Source of the DNA: Metopolophium dirhodum
Lineage: Eukaryota; Arthropoda; Insecta; Hemiptera; Aphididae
DNA: 64,000 bases
Assembly: GCF_019925205.1 (NCBI RefSeq)
Contig: NC_083564.1
Coordinates: forward strand, 15,038,134 to 15,102,133
Reading direction: 5' to 3'
The notes below the pieces were generated by a model. The model was not told the DNA's origin, did not search any database, and was given only the letters and a program-made list of their open reading frames with translations. A program made the translations under genes and the position numbers. Position 1 is the first letter of the stretch; each line of letters begins with the position of its first letter. Below are positions 11,674-23,021 of this stretch, piece by piece.

Positions 11674-12149
11674 CTAGAAACAGGAAACAATTAAATGAAG
11701 GGCAACAAAGGTTGCGCGAACGATACTCACCAGAGTCAAATCACAACACAATACACCAACAATGTGGTTTTAGCAGCAGCCGAACGTAGCCGAAAACATG
11801 AAAGGTATAACAAACAGAAAGACAATTGGACACAACCGTCCTGGGCAACAGCCGCAAACGAAAAAGAAAGATAATTTTTTGATGGCCGATTTTAACGGTA
11901 ACACACTAACACATTACAATAAGGAATAACAGTGTCACCTGTACAACAAAACAAAAGTATAAACAAAACCAGAACTTTAGGTGACACACAACTTTGAAAA
12001 TGAAATTTAATGGAACGGCTTTTTTGAAATCACTTGAATACAACAAAACATTGATAACGTGGTGGCCTTACACACACACTGAACATAATATAAAACAAAT
12101 ACAATTAATTTGAATTGCCATATTGGCGCGAACAATAGCATTTAAAAAT

Positions 12150-12475
12150 ATTATAAATACAAACATTTTTTTTTAAAAGAATTTAATGTTTGAATTTTGA
12201 CATAATTTATCAAATTTAACATATAATAATTATTTTGTTAAAATTTATAAAATGATCAACTTTTATATTTAATGCTACTAATGGGTGGGTCCTTATTCCC
12301 ACAACTTCATAATGTTATTTTTATTCTAATCTCACGTATACTTATTGTGTTTAAATGTATAGATTGTATATTTCTTGTAAAAAAAAAGGATTTCAAATTT
12401 AAAAAAAGGTTCCACGTAAATAGGCTATGTATAAATTACTTTATTCACATTAATATCATAAAATATACTTGTTCG
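12150..12475 (+). repeat. Repeat family A fragment with an internal insert
   Basis: The blocks before 12263 and after 12387 match the interior of family A (AATTTATCAAATTT...; GGTTCCACGTAAATAGGCTA). About 120 unrelated bases sit between them. Both family termini are absent. Confidence 0.6.
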
Positions 12476-12479
12476 GTGC

Positions 12480-13130
12480 CATAATTTAAATCGACGAATC
12501 CTTATTTCAGAGTAAAAGGAAATACTGACATAAGAGTGTGGTATAACAAAGTGGGAACAAACAACCACTTCGACAAAACACAGGCAGTGGTGAAGTACAT
12601 ATAACACTATGATTACAATTTCTAACAAGTGAGAAATTACGGAGAAAGAATTTAAGGACATTGGGTTTTAGGATTATATCGGAAACACAATATAAACATA
12701 AGTATTATATTACTATCTTAACATTTGTAAAAATATTAAATGATAATATTGTTTCAAATATGTGTGTAGCATTTTTATGACAATAAAACTGTTATATTCT
12801 AAATATTTTAGGTTAAAAGATATATTATATATAAAAAAAAAATCAGCAGTTCAATTGTTAAAGCTAATACAATAATAACATATTTTCAGCGGTCAAAGAA
12901 TAATAATTTTACATATTTAAATATTAATTTTAATATTATATAGGACAGTTCTATCGGTACATCAAAACAAACTAAAATTAACTATATGACCCTGTTGGTA
13001 TAATTAAAACAAAGTATGAATAGTAATATTTTTATAAAGCAAAATTGCAGGATAAATTAAACGTAGTGTGTCTGAGCCTATAATATCATTAATCTCATTT
13101 ATCTATGGTAGGTATATCATTGCCCACTGG
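12480..13130. other. No gene seen
   Basis: AT-rich DNA. The reverse frame at 12425-12661 shows no recognisable feature. Confidence 0.5.
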
Positions 13131-13228
13131 TTATGCATTATTGAGAGGTACATCATTGGTAAGTTCTCGAGTTACATCTATTTTTAAATTTACTCCCAAT
13201 TCTTCAAAAATTGTTACTTGTATCCAGT
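13131..13228 (-). other. Candidate terminal microexon
   Basis: On the minus strand a strong acceptor (TTTTTTATCATTTCAG) is followed by a frame reading WIQVTIFEELGVNLKIDVTR onward and ending PLNNA-stop (TAA at 13131-13133). The protein-like composition is unusual for this DNA. No upstream exon was assigned and the family is not recognised. Confidence 0.35.
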
Positions 13229-13229
13229 C

Positions 13230-13985
13230 TGAAATGATAAAAAATTATTACACAATGCTATTCCATACAAACGACTTCAAATAAGAATGTACAATGCGTT
13301 TATTATACTAATAGGCAGTCTTGTAAAGTACTTGAGTAAAAATATCTGAATAAAAGTATTCAAATACATATCTATAATTTTTTTTACACAAGAAAGCTTT
13401 ATCATTATAACGAACCATGATCTCTAACAAAATAATAATTTCAAAGGTTTTCCTAAATAAATATTTTATGTAGATATTCAGAGTGTAGCAGAAAGAACTG
13501 ATTTTAAGAATAACTTTTGTTCTTATCATTATTTTAAAAAATTTTTGTCACATACAATTTATAGCCACTTGCGCTACACAATAATATTTATTTTTTTATA
13601 CTGAAAAAACATTTTTAAATTTGACTTAATTTTTTATGAATAAATTCAAAATAGCCAATTTGTGAATCTGATTATAAGAACGATTTGGATGGTAAAAACA
13701 TTTGTCTAAGTCGAGTAGTTTATTTTTTAGAATTTTTTAAATATCAATATTTTTTTGATTAAATTAATTTGGAACGCAATAACTTTAAAAAAAATATTAT
13801 TTATGGTAATTTGTTAAAAGGGGTTTATTCTTTAAACTATTTAGTTATCATATAATTTTAACAATTTTTGTCATACGTTTAAGTAACATCAGTTTATTTT
13901 TTTGTCAGTTTTTTTGTTACACCTTGTTTTGTATATATACGTCATGTACGGGTAATCACTCCCAGTGGACTTAGTATAATATTTT
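13230..13985. other. No gene seen
   Basis: Very AT-rich DNA with poly-T stretches. No supported frame, and no repeat boundary that I could place. Confidence 0.5.
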
Positions 13986-13989
13986 ATTA

Positions 13990-14120
13990 GTAGTCATGAG
14001 TTGATTCAGCCATTGTCGTTCTGTTGTCAGACAATAGTACAAAGAGCAATTTTTTGGCAGCGTTGAATAGCCTCAATGTTGGATTCACCAATACAACCCC
14101 ACAGTTGTATGGGCGGACTA
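13990..14120 (-). pseudogene. LINE ORF2 C-terminal fragment
   Basis: The minus strand reads PIQLWGCIGESNIEAIQRCQ and then KIALCTIV before a stop. This is the stretch after the reverse transcriptase thumb of Jockey-type LINEs (consensus 'IQLWG.A..SNI..IQ..Q'). Only about 40 residues remain; the flanks are not recognisable. Confidence 0.7.
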
Positions 14121-14590
14121 GTCCTGGGAACAAAAATTGACCCCAAGAACAGAATTCACCAGAACAGACAATTTTGCCTAATATTGGGCTAATAATAAAA
14201 TATTTATAAGTTATGGGCCCAAATTTATTCAAGGAGCCAAAAGTTTCGCCACACCATGGCGGGGATCGCCCACCAGCCACCCTAGCCACTGCCCACTCCA
14301 CCCACAGTTATACTCCATAGGTTCATATTGGTTTAAATATTGCTACGTATAATAGACGTTTGCTTGTAAGATCTAGTTCGGAGTGTCTTCCGACCCCCCA
14401 ATGAAGTTTTCTCGTTTTCTACTTAATTTACAGTTTTTTCTGACAAACATGATGCTTTGGTGAGTAATGAAAGGTGTATTCTTAGATATTTTTCAGAATC
14501 GTTCATTGGGATGATCTGTTGATCCAAATATAGTATTGAACCATAAACACTTTTACGAACGTGTAATTGACGTTCACCGATTTATCACTG

Positions 14591-14923
14591 TTAATTTTGT
14601 TTTTCTAACGTTTTGTAGAGTTGGAAACGTGTCTGTTGATGTTCATTATTAACAGTCTGCTGTTTTTCATCAGTTACCATTATTGCTATAACATTGATAT
14701 CATTGAATTGTTGTTGGTTAGAATGCCATCTGAATAAAGTATGTACGAAATAGTTACGCGAACACTGTTGACAAACTCGGATATCGGTCTGTAAGAATTT
14801 ACTAGTTTGGGTGGTTTTCCTGGTAATAGCTGGTAAAGCTGCATGATTACTTGCGCTTGTTTCCATTGTTAAGGAATCATTCTTTTTGAACGATGTCATT
14901 GTATATGTGTGTTGGATAAACAA
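14591..14923 (-). CDS. Unrecognised 110-residue ORF
   Basis: An ATG-started frame, Thr/Gln/Asn-rich, with a CQQCSRNYFVHTLFRWH stretch that resembles half of a zinc-finger module (C-x2-C ... H). It lies about 50 bases from the 74-residue ORF at 14976-15200 on the same strand; both could be pieces of one decayed gene. No family is recognised and chance cannot be excluded. Confidence 0.25.
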   Translation of the reverse strand: MFIQHTYTMTSFKKNDSLTMETSASNHAALPAITRKTTQTSKFLQTDIRVCQQCSRNYFVHTLFRWHSNQQQFNDINVIAIMVTDEKQQTVNNEHQQTRFQLYKTLEKQN

Positions 14924-14975
14924 TAGCTTTTTTAGGTAGGTACCTAGTTTTGTCAGTATTTTCTGGTTTATTTAG

Positions 14976-15200
14976 TCATAAATCATAATACCAGATGACT
15001 TTTTTTGAATTCATATCAATTTCTTTCACCATATTTTCGAGTATTTCGATCAATGGTTTACATTGCTCTATACAGAGTTCAGGAACGATATTTTTCATTT
15101 GGAAATTGGAATTCGAGTTCCAGATGACGTGCTTACATTTCAGCTTTGCCATAGTCATAACCCGCCCATGATTCATCTTCCTTGAGAATTGTTGGTTCAT
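14976..15200 (-). CDS. Unrecognised 74-residue ORF within repeat B
   Basis: An ATG-started frame of 74 residues with an amphipathic C-terminal half (ECCIEQ-like start, then PLIEILENMVKEIDMNSKK). An AATAAA lies shortly downstream of its stop. The paralogue at 1405-1620 has a stop and many replacements, so this ORF sits in a dispersed repeat and is probably not a host gene. Domain unknown. Confidence 0.3.
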   Translation of the reverse strand: MNQQFSRKMNHGRVMTMAKLKCKHVIWNSNSNFQMKNIVPELCIEQCKPLIEILENMVKEIDMNSKKVIWYYDL

Positions 15201-15659
15201 ATAAACATAGGTTATTCATCTTTTAACCTTCTAATACTCAAATACATACACTAAAAATATTTGAAAAAGTACTTGGACAAGCTTTAAGGGGGTTTAATTT
15301 TACATTCTCAATGAGTCCATATCTATAATAAAATATTTATTCTTTTTAGTTGATATTTTCTATTATAATTTTAATGTTATATTTTGAATTTTCTCAACTG
15401 AATATACTTTGAAAATTTTTAACAGATGACTATTGTTAAAGATAATAATGAGTAAAGTAAAGTTATAGTTAAACCAAATTATATAGTTTAATAGTCTCTA
15501 TAAAATTAACGTTAAACATGAAAACTGGATCAGTAACATATTAAATAATAAATCATGCAAAAAAAATATTTTTAAAAGTTAGTATTTTACAGAACCTACA
15601 AATACTTTCTTGAATTTGTATTTGTACTTAAATATTTTTTTTTACTGAATATTTAAATA

Positions 15660-16262
15660 CTGTTGAGTACAGAGTGATAACTCGCCGCCTGAACTATACG
15701 GCTTCAACGACGGTCGACATAGCGGTCTATGAACGTCGTCGTTGTCGTCGTCATTGAACCTTGGAACACGCACGTCGTTTGAGCTGTGTCACGTGCGGTT
15801 TTGCGCTTTGCGGAGTAATTTCGGTTTTTTTTTTGTTAACTACAATTCACTTATACAAAATCTGCGTTGTTCCTCGATCACTACCGTATCCACATTGGAC
15901 TACATGATATTCAAGCGCTGGTCAACGGGAAGTTTTTGATTGTGGAAGTTTTGCCATTCATTGCCGCCATAGATTATTCATCAAGGGTGTTGTGAGTCGG
16001 CTTTACGCCAACAATTATTGTCAAAATATTTATTATTGAATTTGTTATTATTATTATTTAAAACTATTGTGTCCAAGCTACTAACATAGTTTGTAAGTAG
16101 GGTTGTACGAGTATTATTATTATTTATTATTATTGAGTATTGAAAATATCAATCCAATTTATATATTATTACGAGCATTGTATTTATTGGTTAGCGACAG
16201 TATCTGGTATGATTAAAATTCATCCGCACACGACGAAACTATCATCCGTGGTTGATAAGATC
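15660..16262. other. Copy-2-specific insert, unclassified
   Basis: This segment replaces about 260 bases of copy 1 and is richer in GC than its surroundings (GTCGTCGTTGTCGTCGTCAT and similar). It begins TGTTGAGTAC. It could be an LTR or captured host DNA; no terminal repeat or target duplication was found. The 65-residue frame inside it has no recognisable feature. Confidence 0.3.
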
Positions 16263-17889
16263 GTATAAGTTAATTCGATACGAATATCATAATACATGTA
16301 GTTTAACCAAGCATATTCAAAGACTTATAATATTTACGAATTTATGCAATAATTGATTCACAGGTGTCTTAAAAATGTGTAAATTATTGATTAATGATTA
16401 AATAAAACTGTTATTTATTGATGAATGAAAACATATAATAAAAAATTAAATCATTTCTCACCCAAAAATACTCCAAATTTCTTTTTGAAAAAATCTAAAT
16501 GAAATGGTATTACGCCTAAAAAGAAAAATTATAAAATAATTAATCAATATAGCCGTGTTGAAGCATTCGAACACTTTGACAAACGTCGATGTTGTACGTT
16601 GTTCTCAATTTTTTTTAAGACGGCCGATTGGTCATTTTACCATTTGTAATTTATTTCAACCATAAATAATTGCACGTTAATAAGATAATTATGAATAAAA
16701 AGTATACTAAATAATATTCCAAGTAAAATTTGCTATTCCCTACAATATATAAATTAGAACACTGAAAAATAGTCCTTGAAATAATGATAAAAATACAATT
16801 ATATTTAAAATTAAAAACTGAGATTTATAAAAATGTACTTCGTATAATTAATTTAATATTAGTAAATATACAACTCAAATTAAAATATTCATTAATCAAA
16901 TAACTTACCCATAGTTTTCATTCTCAACACGTAAAAATTATAGCTTTCAAATCTTAATAAATTGGCTGTAAACATTATTATATAAAGTTTATATGTCATG
17001 CAGTATTATGAAGGTATTTAAAATTTCTGAGTTTGGAATATATTATTAGACAACTTTAGTTTTTACTCTGTGATTCATGATATACTGTAGTAAAAATTTT
17101 CCGAAACATTACATTAATTTAAAATTTAACCTAGATGATATTATGAATAAACAGTTTTCAATGGTTGTTTAATATTATCCTTTATTTCATATAAAAGCCG
17201 CAAATAGATGTAAATATAAATAAAAAGGAAAAATTATTAGAGAAATAAATAAGATAAAATAACTTTTTCCAATAGTTATTGATATTTGATTAGATTTTGA
17301 ATTCTTTGTACATTCCCTATGTTGAGTATTATACGTTATTTTGTGTGATAGACGTACATAATGTATGTAATATATGTAAGAAATCAGGTAGAGATACACG
17401 GTAGATAATAATATATTACAGATCAAATGCTCTAAAATATCTATAATATATGTAAATAATAAATATAAAATAGCATACGTAATTTTAAATTTTTCACTCG
17501 ATCTATGCTCATCTTTTTTACTAAAAATAATTTAAACAAAATACACAAACATTAATAAGTAACTGTCTGATATAAAAATTATTTAATAACGTAAAAAATT
17601 CTTATTTTCTTTTAGATTCTGAGTGGAACGATGAATGTATTGATTTTACAATGATGTGCGTTTTTTTTTAATTTTTTATTTAAATTAAAATTTTATTTTC
17701 ATTTTTATGTCTGTCATCACCTTTTAGGGCAGTAAAAGGGCTTGGATTTTTTTCAACAGTAGTTTTTCTGAGAGGAAAATGAATCTAGTTGGTAATTTGG
17801 TGGGTCAAAAACAAAAATTTTCCAGTAGTTTTCAAAAATGACGTGAAAAATAAATGAAAAATTAAGGAAATTAAGAGTTAACAACTCTG

Positions 17890-18130
17890 AATTTTTTATT
17901 GACCCGGAAACAGGAGCACACACTCAACAAATCGAAGGCTTATGGAGAATTATAAAATCCAAATATAATATTTAAAAAAATGGAGCGTCTTCTTTATTAG
18001 ATAGACAACTCCAAGAAGAGTGATGGAGATCGTGTCAAAATCCTAAAACCATTTTTGATGACTTTTTGACCGATATGAAAAAGACGTTTCACAACAATAA
18101 AGTTATTGACGACACTGAGAAGTGGAATAA
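17890..18130 (+). pseudogene. IS1595/Merlin-like DDE transposase C-terminal remnant
   Basis: One frame reads FFIDPETGAHTQQIEGLWRI, then KSKYN-I, a TAA, KNGASSLLDRQLQEE, a TGA, WRS-QNPKTIFDDFLTDMKK and EKWNK. 'DP-x-TGAHT-x2-IE-LW' is the block carrying the last catalytic acid (E) in the IS1595/ISXO2-type transposase domain, also used by eukaryotic Merlin elements. Only the C-terminal part remains, with two in-frame stops. The frame appears to resume after the nested copy (AGGTTAGTTAAAATTATTTG from about 19463). It may be the transposase of the autonomous family A element or a captured fragment; the family assignment is from memory. Confidence 0.55.
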
Positions 18131-18134
18131 AAAA

Positions 18135-19458
18135 GGTGGATAAGTGGATGTCGCTCTGCTGTACAGTATTTTACAAGTGGGTCACTGTAATGGATAGTGT
18201 TAAATTTGAATTCAATGATATAATATCATTGTATAAGAAAAACGATTCTGAGCGAAAACGGTCAGTCAGCCTATGATTTTACCAAGTATATTTTGATGAT
18301 ATTATTGTGAATAAAGTAATTTATATATAACCTATTTACGTGGAGCCTTGTTTTAAATTTTCAATCCTTAGCCATAAAAGTTAAAAATGTATAAATTTTT
18401 AACCACAAAATAATTAATAAATTATAAATTTGATAAATGTTGTCAAAATTTGAACTTTAAATGCTTATAAAAAAAAATTGTGCATATGTATTTTTAATAT
18501 TTTTCAACTGCTATTAGAACGATATATCAGGAGCCTTATATTAAATTTTCACGCTTTTTTACCCAACAAATAAAAATGTATTGATATTTATAGAAAAAAA
18601 AAATAAAAAAATTGAAAACTGACAATGTCCGTAAACAGCTCAAAAAGATTCAAAATATTTTCAACATTTTATGGTGTATAGAAAATGCTAATATAAACAT
18701 TCAGTGAAATTTTCAAGTATCTACAGTCATTCGTTTTTTAATTACAATAAAATAAGATAATTGTTACATGAGAAATCGAGTAAATATCAAATGTTGTAAA
18801 AATATAAATTTCAGACGCTCATAAAAATTTAATTTAAGTTTCTTCTAGACATTTTTTTTTTTGATAAAGGTAGACAAACTTATGAGTAATCTTATATTAC
18901 ATTTTCAAATCTTAGATTTAAAAAGAAAAATTTTTATGAATTCTCATCAAAATAATTTGCTATTTTTCGTGATTTTTCCGTATTTTGTCAAAATTTGAAC
19001 TTTAAATGCTTATAATTAAAAACTGTGACTAAGGATTTTTAATTTTTTTCATTCAAAAGAGTCAAAATATTTTGTAAATTTTATGGTGTATAGAAAATGC
19101 TAATATAAACATTCAGTCAAAATTTCATGTCCCTACGGTCATTTGTTTTAGAGTTACACCAAAAACCAAAATCGATTTTCTCGAAAACAGATTTTGCGTA
19201 AAAATTCCCATTTTTCCTTAATTTTTCTTTTGTTTTTCACGTCGCTTGTGAAAACTACTGGGAAATTTTTACTTTTGACCCCCCAAAGTACCAACTAGAT
19301 TCACTTTCCTATCAGAAAAGTTACTATTGAAGAAAATCCTAAAAAGGAGATGACAGACACAAAAATAAAAAAAAAAATAAAAAAAAAAATAAAAAAAAAT
19401 AAAAAAAAAAACACACATCATTGTAGAATCAATACATTCATCGCTTCGCTCAGAATCT
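18135..19458 (-). mobile_element. Nested full-length family A copy
   Basis: A complete copy in reverse: GGTGGATAAGTGG at 18135 through CGCTTCGCTCAGAATCT at 19458. It is inserted in an A run (AATAAAAAA on the left, AAAAT on the right) inside the outer element. Length is about 1.32 kb. With 20140-21309 it forms inverted arms of more than 1 kb. Confidence 0.75.
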
Positions 19459-19462
19459 AAAA

Positions 19463-20139
19463 TAGGTTAGTTAAAATTATTTGCATTTTACATTTATGAC
19501 GTAGGTCGCATATATTGGACCGTTACCAGCAAAGCAGACGTTTAAATCAAACATACTGCGTTCCATAGGTTTTATTTTACATAAATCACAATATTTTCAG
19601 TATTTTCAATATTTTCATAATATGGACAGGGTCCAAGTGTTGATCGGGCAACACCTTTAATATGGGTGGGTGGGTACTGGGTATTGATAGATGAAAAAAT
19701 AGGTCATTTTATAGGTCGGTATAACAAATTATTATGAGGGGTACGTCTCCTAAAATTATTTGAGCAACACCAATTTTTGATGCACGTCACTGTTTTTAGT
19801 TCAACTGTATCTGGAACGTTTCCACATCAGCGTCGCAGTTCACACACGTCACGGATTCCACCGAAATAGTCGATAATCAAAGTAAGTTTGTTTTCATATT
19901 CTTTTGGGGCTTAAATTTTCTTTTAAGACTTAAAATAAATATTTAATGTTACGACAAATGTGCTATCCTGCAAGTGGCGCATATTTTATAGTTCCGAACT
20001 AGAAATGTATAAAATACATAGTAAAATACACCGTCGTCGTTTTTCTAGTCCCCGGTCGTAAAATATTTATAATTAATAGGTGCATACCTAGGTACTTGAA
20101 ATAGACATATACATAACGTATGTTTTGGTTTTCACAAAT
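19463..20139 (+). other. Extra interior segment of the compound element
   Basis: About 680 bases not found in the short family A copies. A relatively GC-rich stretch (19800-19881) ends at a canonical donor, CAAA|GTAAGT (19882). It may be an untranslated first exon of the autonomous element or of a captured gene. No coding frame is supported. Confidence 0.35.
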
Positions 20140-21869
20140 TTGATTTTGGTTTTTGGTGTAACTCTAAAACAAATGACCGTATATACATGACATTTTCACT
20201 GGTCGTTTATATTTGCATTTTCTATACACGATAACATTTTCAAAATAATTTGACTTATTTTGAGCTGTTTACGAACATAGTCAATTTCCATTTATTTTAG
20301 TTTTTTTTTTCTATAAATATCAATAAAATTTTATCTGTTGAGTAAAAAAGCTTGAAATTTTAATAGAAGGCTCCTAGGTTATTATTTCAAAGGCAGATGA
20401 AAAAAATTAAAAATCCTTAGTCACAGTTTTTATTTATAAGCATTCAAAGTTCAAATTTTGACAAAATACGGAAAAATCACGAAAATTAGCAAATTAATTT
20501 GAGTTGAGAATTCATAAAAATTTTTCTTTTTAAATCTAAGATTTTAAAATGTAATATAAAATTACTCATAAGTTTGTCTACCTTTATCAAAAAAAAAAAT
20601 GTCCACAAGAAACTTAAATTAAATTTTTATGAGCGTCTGAAATTTATATTTTTACAACATTTGATATTCACTCGATTTCTCTTGTAACAATTTTATTATT
20701 TTATTGTAATTAAAAAACGAATGAATGTAGATACTTGAAAATTTCACTGAATGTTTATAATAGCATTTTCTATACACCATAAAATTTTGAAAATATTTTG
20801 ACTCTTTTTGAGCTGTTTACGGATATTGTCGGGTTTACATTTTTTTAGTTTTTTTTTCTATAAATATATTTGTTGAGTAAAAAAGCGTGAAAATTTAATA
20901 TAAGGCTCCTGATATATCGTTCTAATAGCAGTTGAAAAATATTAAAAATACACAGGCACAATTTTTTTTTTATAAGCATTTAAAGTTCAAATGTTGACAA
21001 CATTTATCAAATTTATAATTTATTTATTATTTTGTAGTTAAAAATGTATAAAATGTTTATTTTTTATGGATAAGGATTGAAAATTTAAGACAAGGCTCCA
21101 CGTAAATAGGTTATATATAAATTACTTTATTCAGAATAATATAATCAAATATACTTGGTAATATCATAGGCTGACTGACCGTTTTCGCTCAGAATCGTTT
21201 TTCTTATACAATGATATTTTATCATTGAATTCAAATTTAACACTATCCATTAAAGTGACCCACTTGTAACCTACTGTACAGCAGAGCGACATCCACTTAT
21301 CCACCTTTGTTTCATTGATGTGATGTGTGAACTCTCAATTACATCAGATACTCATCTTTGTATGCGCACTTGCGCCACCCCGAAACTGTTTCAGTAGTTG
21401 CTTTTGCTTTTAAATGGCCTAATGAAGTGGTATGACTAAAAAAGGTTCATTTTTTGAAAATGAATGACGGACTAAACAAATACAGATGCAAATAGTGTTT
21501 GAGGTGAAATTTGAAAAATGTTAGCTACTATGCATAGAAATGACTGATATTAACATTCAGTTTAACTTTCATCTATATTCTGTATTATTTTACTGTTACA
21601 TTTAAATAATAATTAGTCTCAATAAATCAAATAGGTAATGTGAAAAGAAAATTCAAAAACTCCTTTAATTTATCCACTCTTTATCCATTCATTTTTCAAA
21701 ATAAACTTACTTGGATCATCTAAATTCAAACATAATAATATGACAGTTAACAATTTTTATCGTAATTCATACTTTTAATTCGGGTACTTAATCCGACAAT
21801 ATATCAATAATAGTTTTCTTCAAAAGAATGTTAGAATTCAAACACAAATTCACATATAATCTTAACATA

Positions 21870-22430
21870 GGTAGTATAAAACAAAGTCGCTGCCTGTCTG
21901 TATGCTTAGATCTTTAAAACTACGCAACGGATTTTTATGCGTTATTTTTTAATTTATGGAGTGATTCAAAGAGAAAGGTTTCGATTCACAATTAGACCCG
22001 GTTAGGTTAGGTCCAAACCGAGGAGGTGCTCAAACAGGAATTTTGAGATTAAGATGGAAATTTTTGTTTATAAATGGTTACTTTTGGTTATATAGAAGAA
22101 ATAATAAGTAGAAATAAGTATTTACTATTTTGTTGGTTGCCATTGGTTATCGGGCAGATCAGGTACAAGCATGCATCAATTTGAATTTTCGCACATTGCC
22201 TACAAACGTGGTAGAGTTGCACTTATAGCCGCTCATCGGCGTGTCGTTGTCTATTTGAATACATGATATGGCTTTCGCACATTGTCCGCGATCCTACATA
22301 GTCGGATAGCCTACCAGGATGTCTGAGCTGCGCTTAATGTAACGAGTTCCACCCAAAAGGAGTTGAACTATTAGAATTTTTTTAAGAGTTGTAATTTTTT
22401 ACGGGCGACAAAGTGCGCGGGATAAGCTAG
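21870..22430 (+). mobile_element. Helitron-like 3' segment in repeat B copy 2
   Basis: Second copy of the segment at 5880-6454, ending GGGATAAGCTAG before T. A small local insertion (GGTTAGGTTAGG near 22000) distinguishes it. Confidence 0.5.
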
Positions 22431-22876
22431 TAATATTTAATTTGTTTTATTATATTATATCCTCCACTTTTGTCTCTATTATCAGCTAAGATTGAGTTTT
22501 CATAAATTATTATTTTATGAAGTGTAATAATTAAAAGTTAAAACAGAATGGTTTCTGTTGTAGTAAAAACGACAAAAGCGGATTGTATAATAAACTAAAG
22601 TAGTTAAAAAAGAATTTTAACTTACTCTGAATGTGGCCGCATACATTTTTGTTTAAATATACTATAAATCATAAATATGTATTTTAGATTAGAACATTAG
22701 TTGTAATTTTGCAAACATTTATCGTAGTTAGTAAAAACATAGGTACTTACAATAATGTTTTACTGCATATGAAATATATAAAATAATATAATTGTTAATT
22801 TATAAATATTCCAAAACATTAATTAAGTAACATTATTGATTTATATTTTAATACTTGATTTGTAGTGTATTACCTA

Positions 22877-23021
22877 CATAGGCGCAACTAGACCTCTAAA
22901 ACGTGAGGTGCTACAATAATCATAATTTATGTTATTTCAATATGATTATGATAGTTAGACCTAAAATATTAGAACTTTGGGGTGCTAACGACCTTTTTTC
23001 ACCAGTCTAGTCGCGCCAATG
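22877..23021. mobile_element. hAT-type miniature element (145 bp)
   Basis: It begins CATAGGCGCAACTAGACC and ends, read in reverse, CATTGGCGCGACTAGACT, giving imperfect terminal inverted repeats. It is flanked by a perfect 8-bp duplication, ATTACCTA (22869-22876 and 23022-23029). Eight-bp duplications are typical of hAT elements. It has no coding capacity. Repeat B copy 1 lacks it. Confidence 0.85.

Larger units (their letters stand above)
17614..21309 (+). mobile_element. Compound family A element with transposase remnant
   Basis: The outer element begins AGATTCTGAGTGG at 17614 and ends CCACTTATCCACCTTTG at about 21309. Repeat B copy 1 has the uninterrupted site (a run of seven T near 5307-5313), split here into 4 T + 3 T, so no clear target duplication was made. 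Inside are the left part of family A (17614-17885), a transposase remnant (17890-18130), a second family A copy in reverse (18135-19458), an extra segment (19463-20139) and the rest of family A (20140-21309). Confidence 0.75.

Noticed and set aside
19640..19680. Similarity of GATCGGGCAACACCTTTAAT to the BEL LTR (GGGCAATAACACCTTTAAT)
   Set aside because: Only about 20 bases with a gap; no further LTR sequence around it, so no LTR was called.
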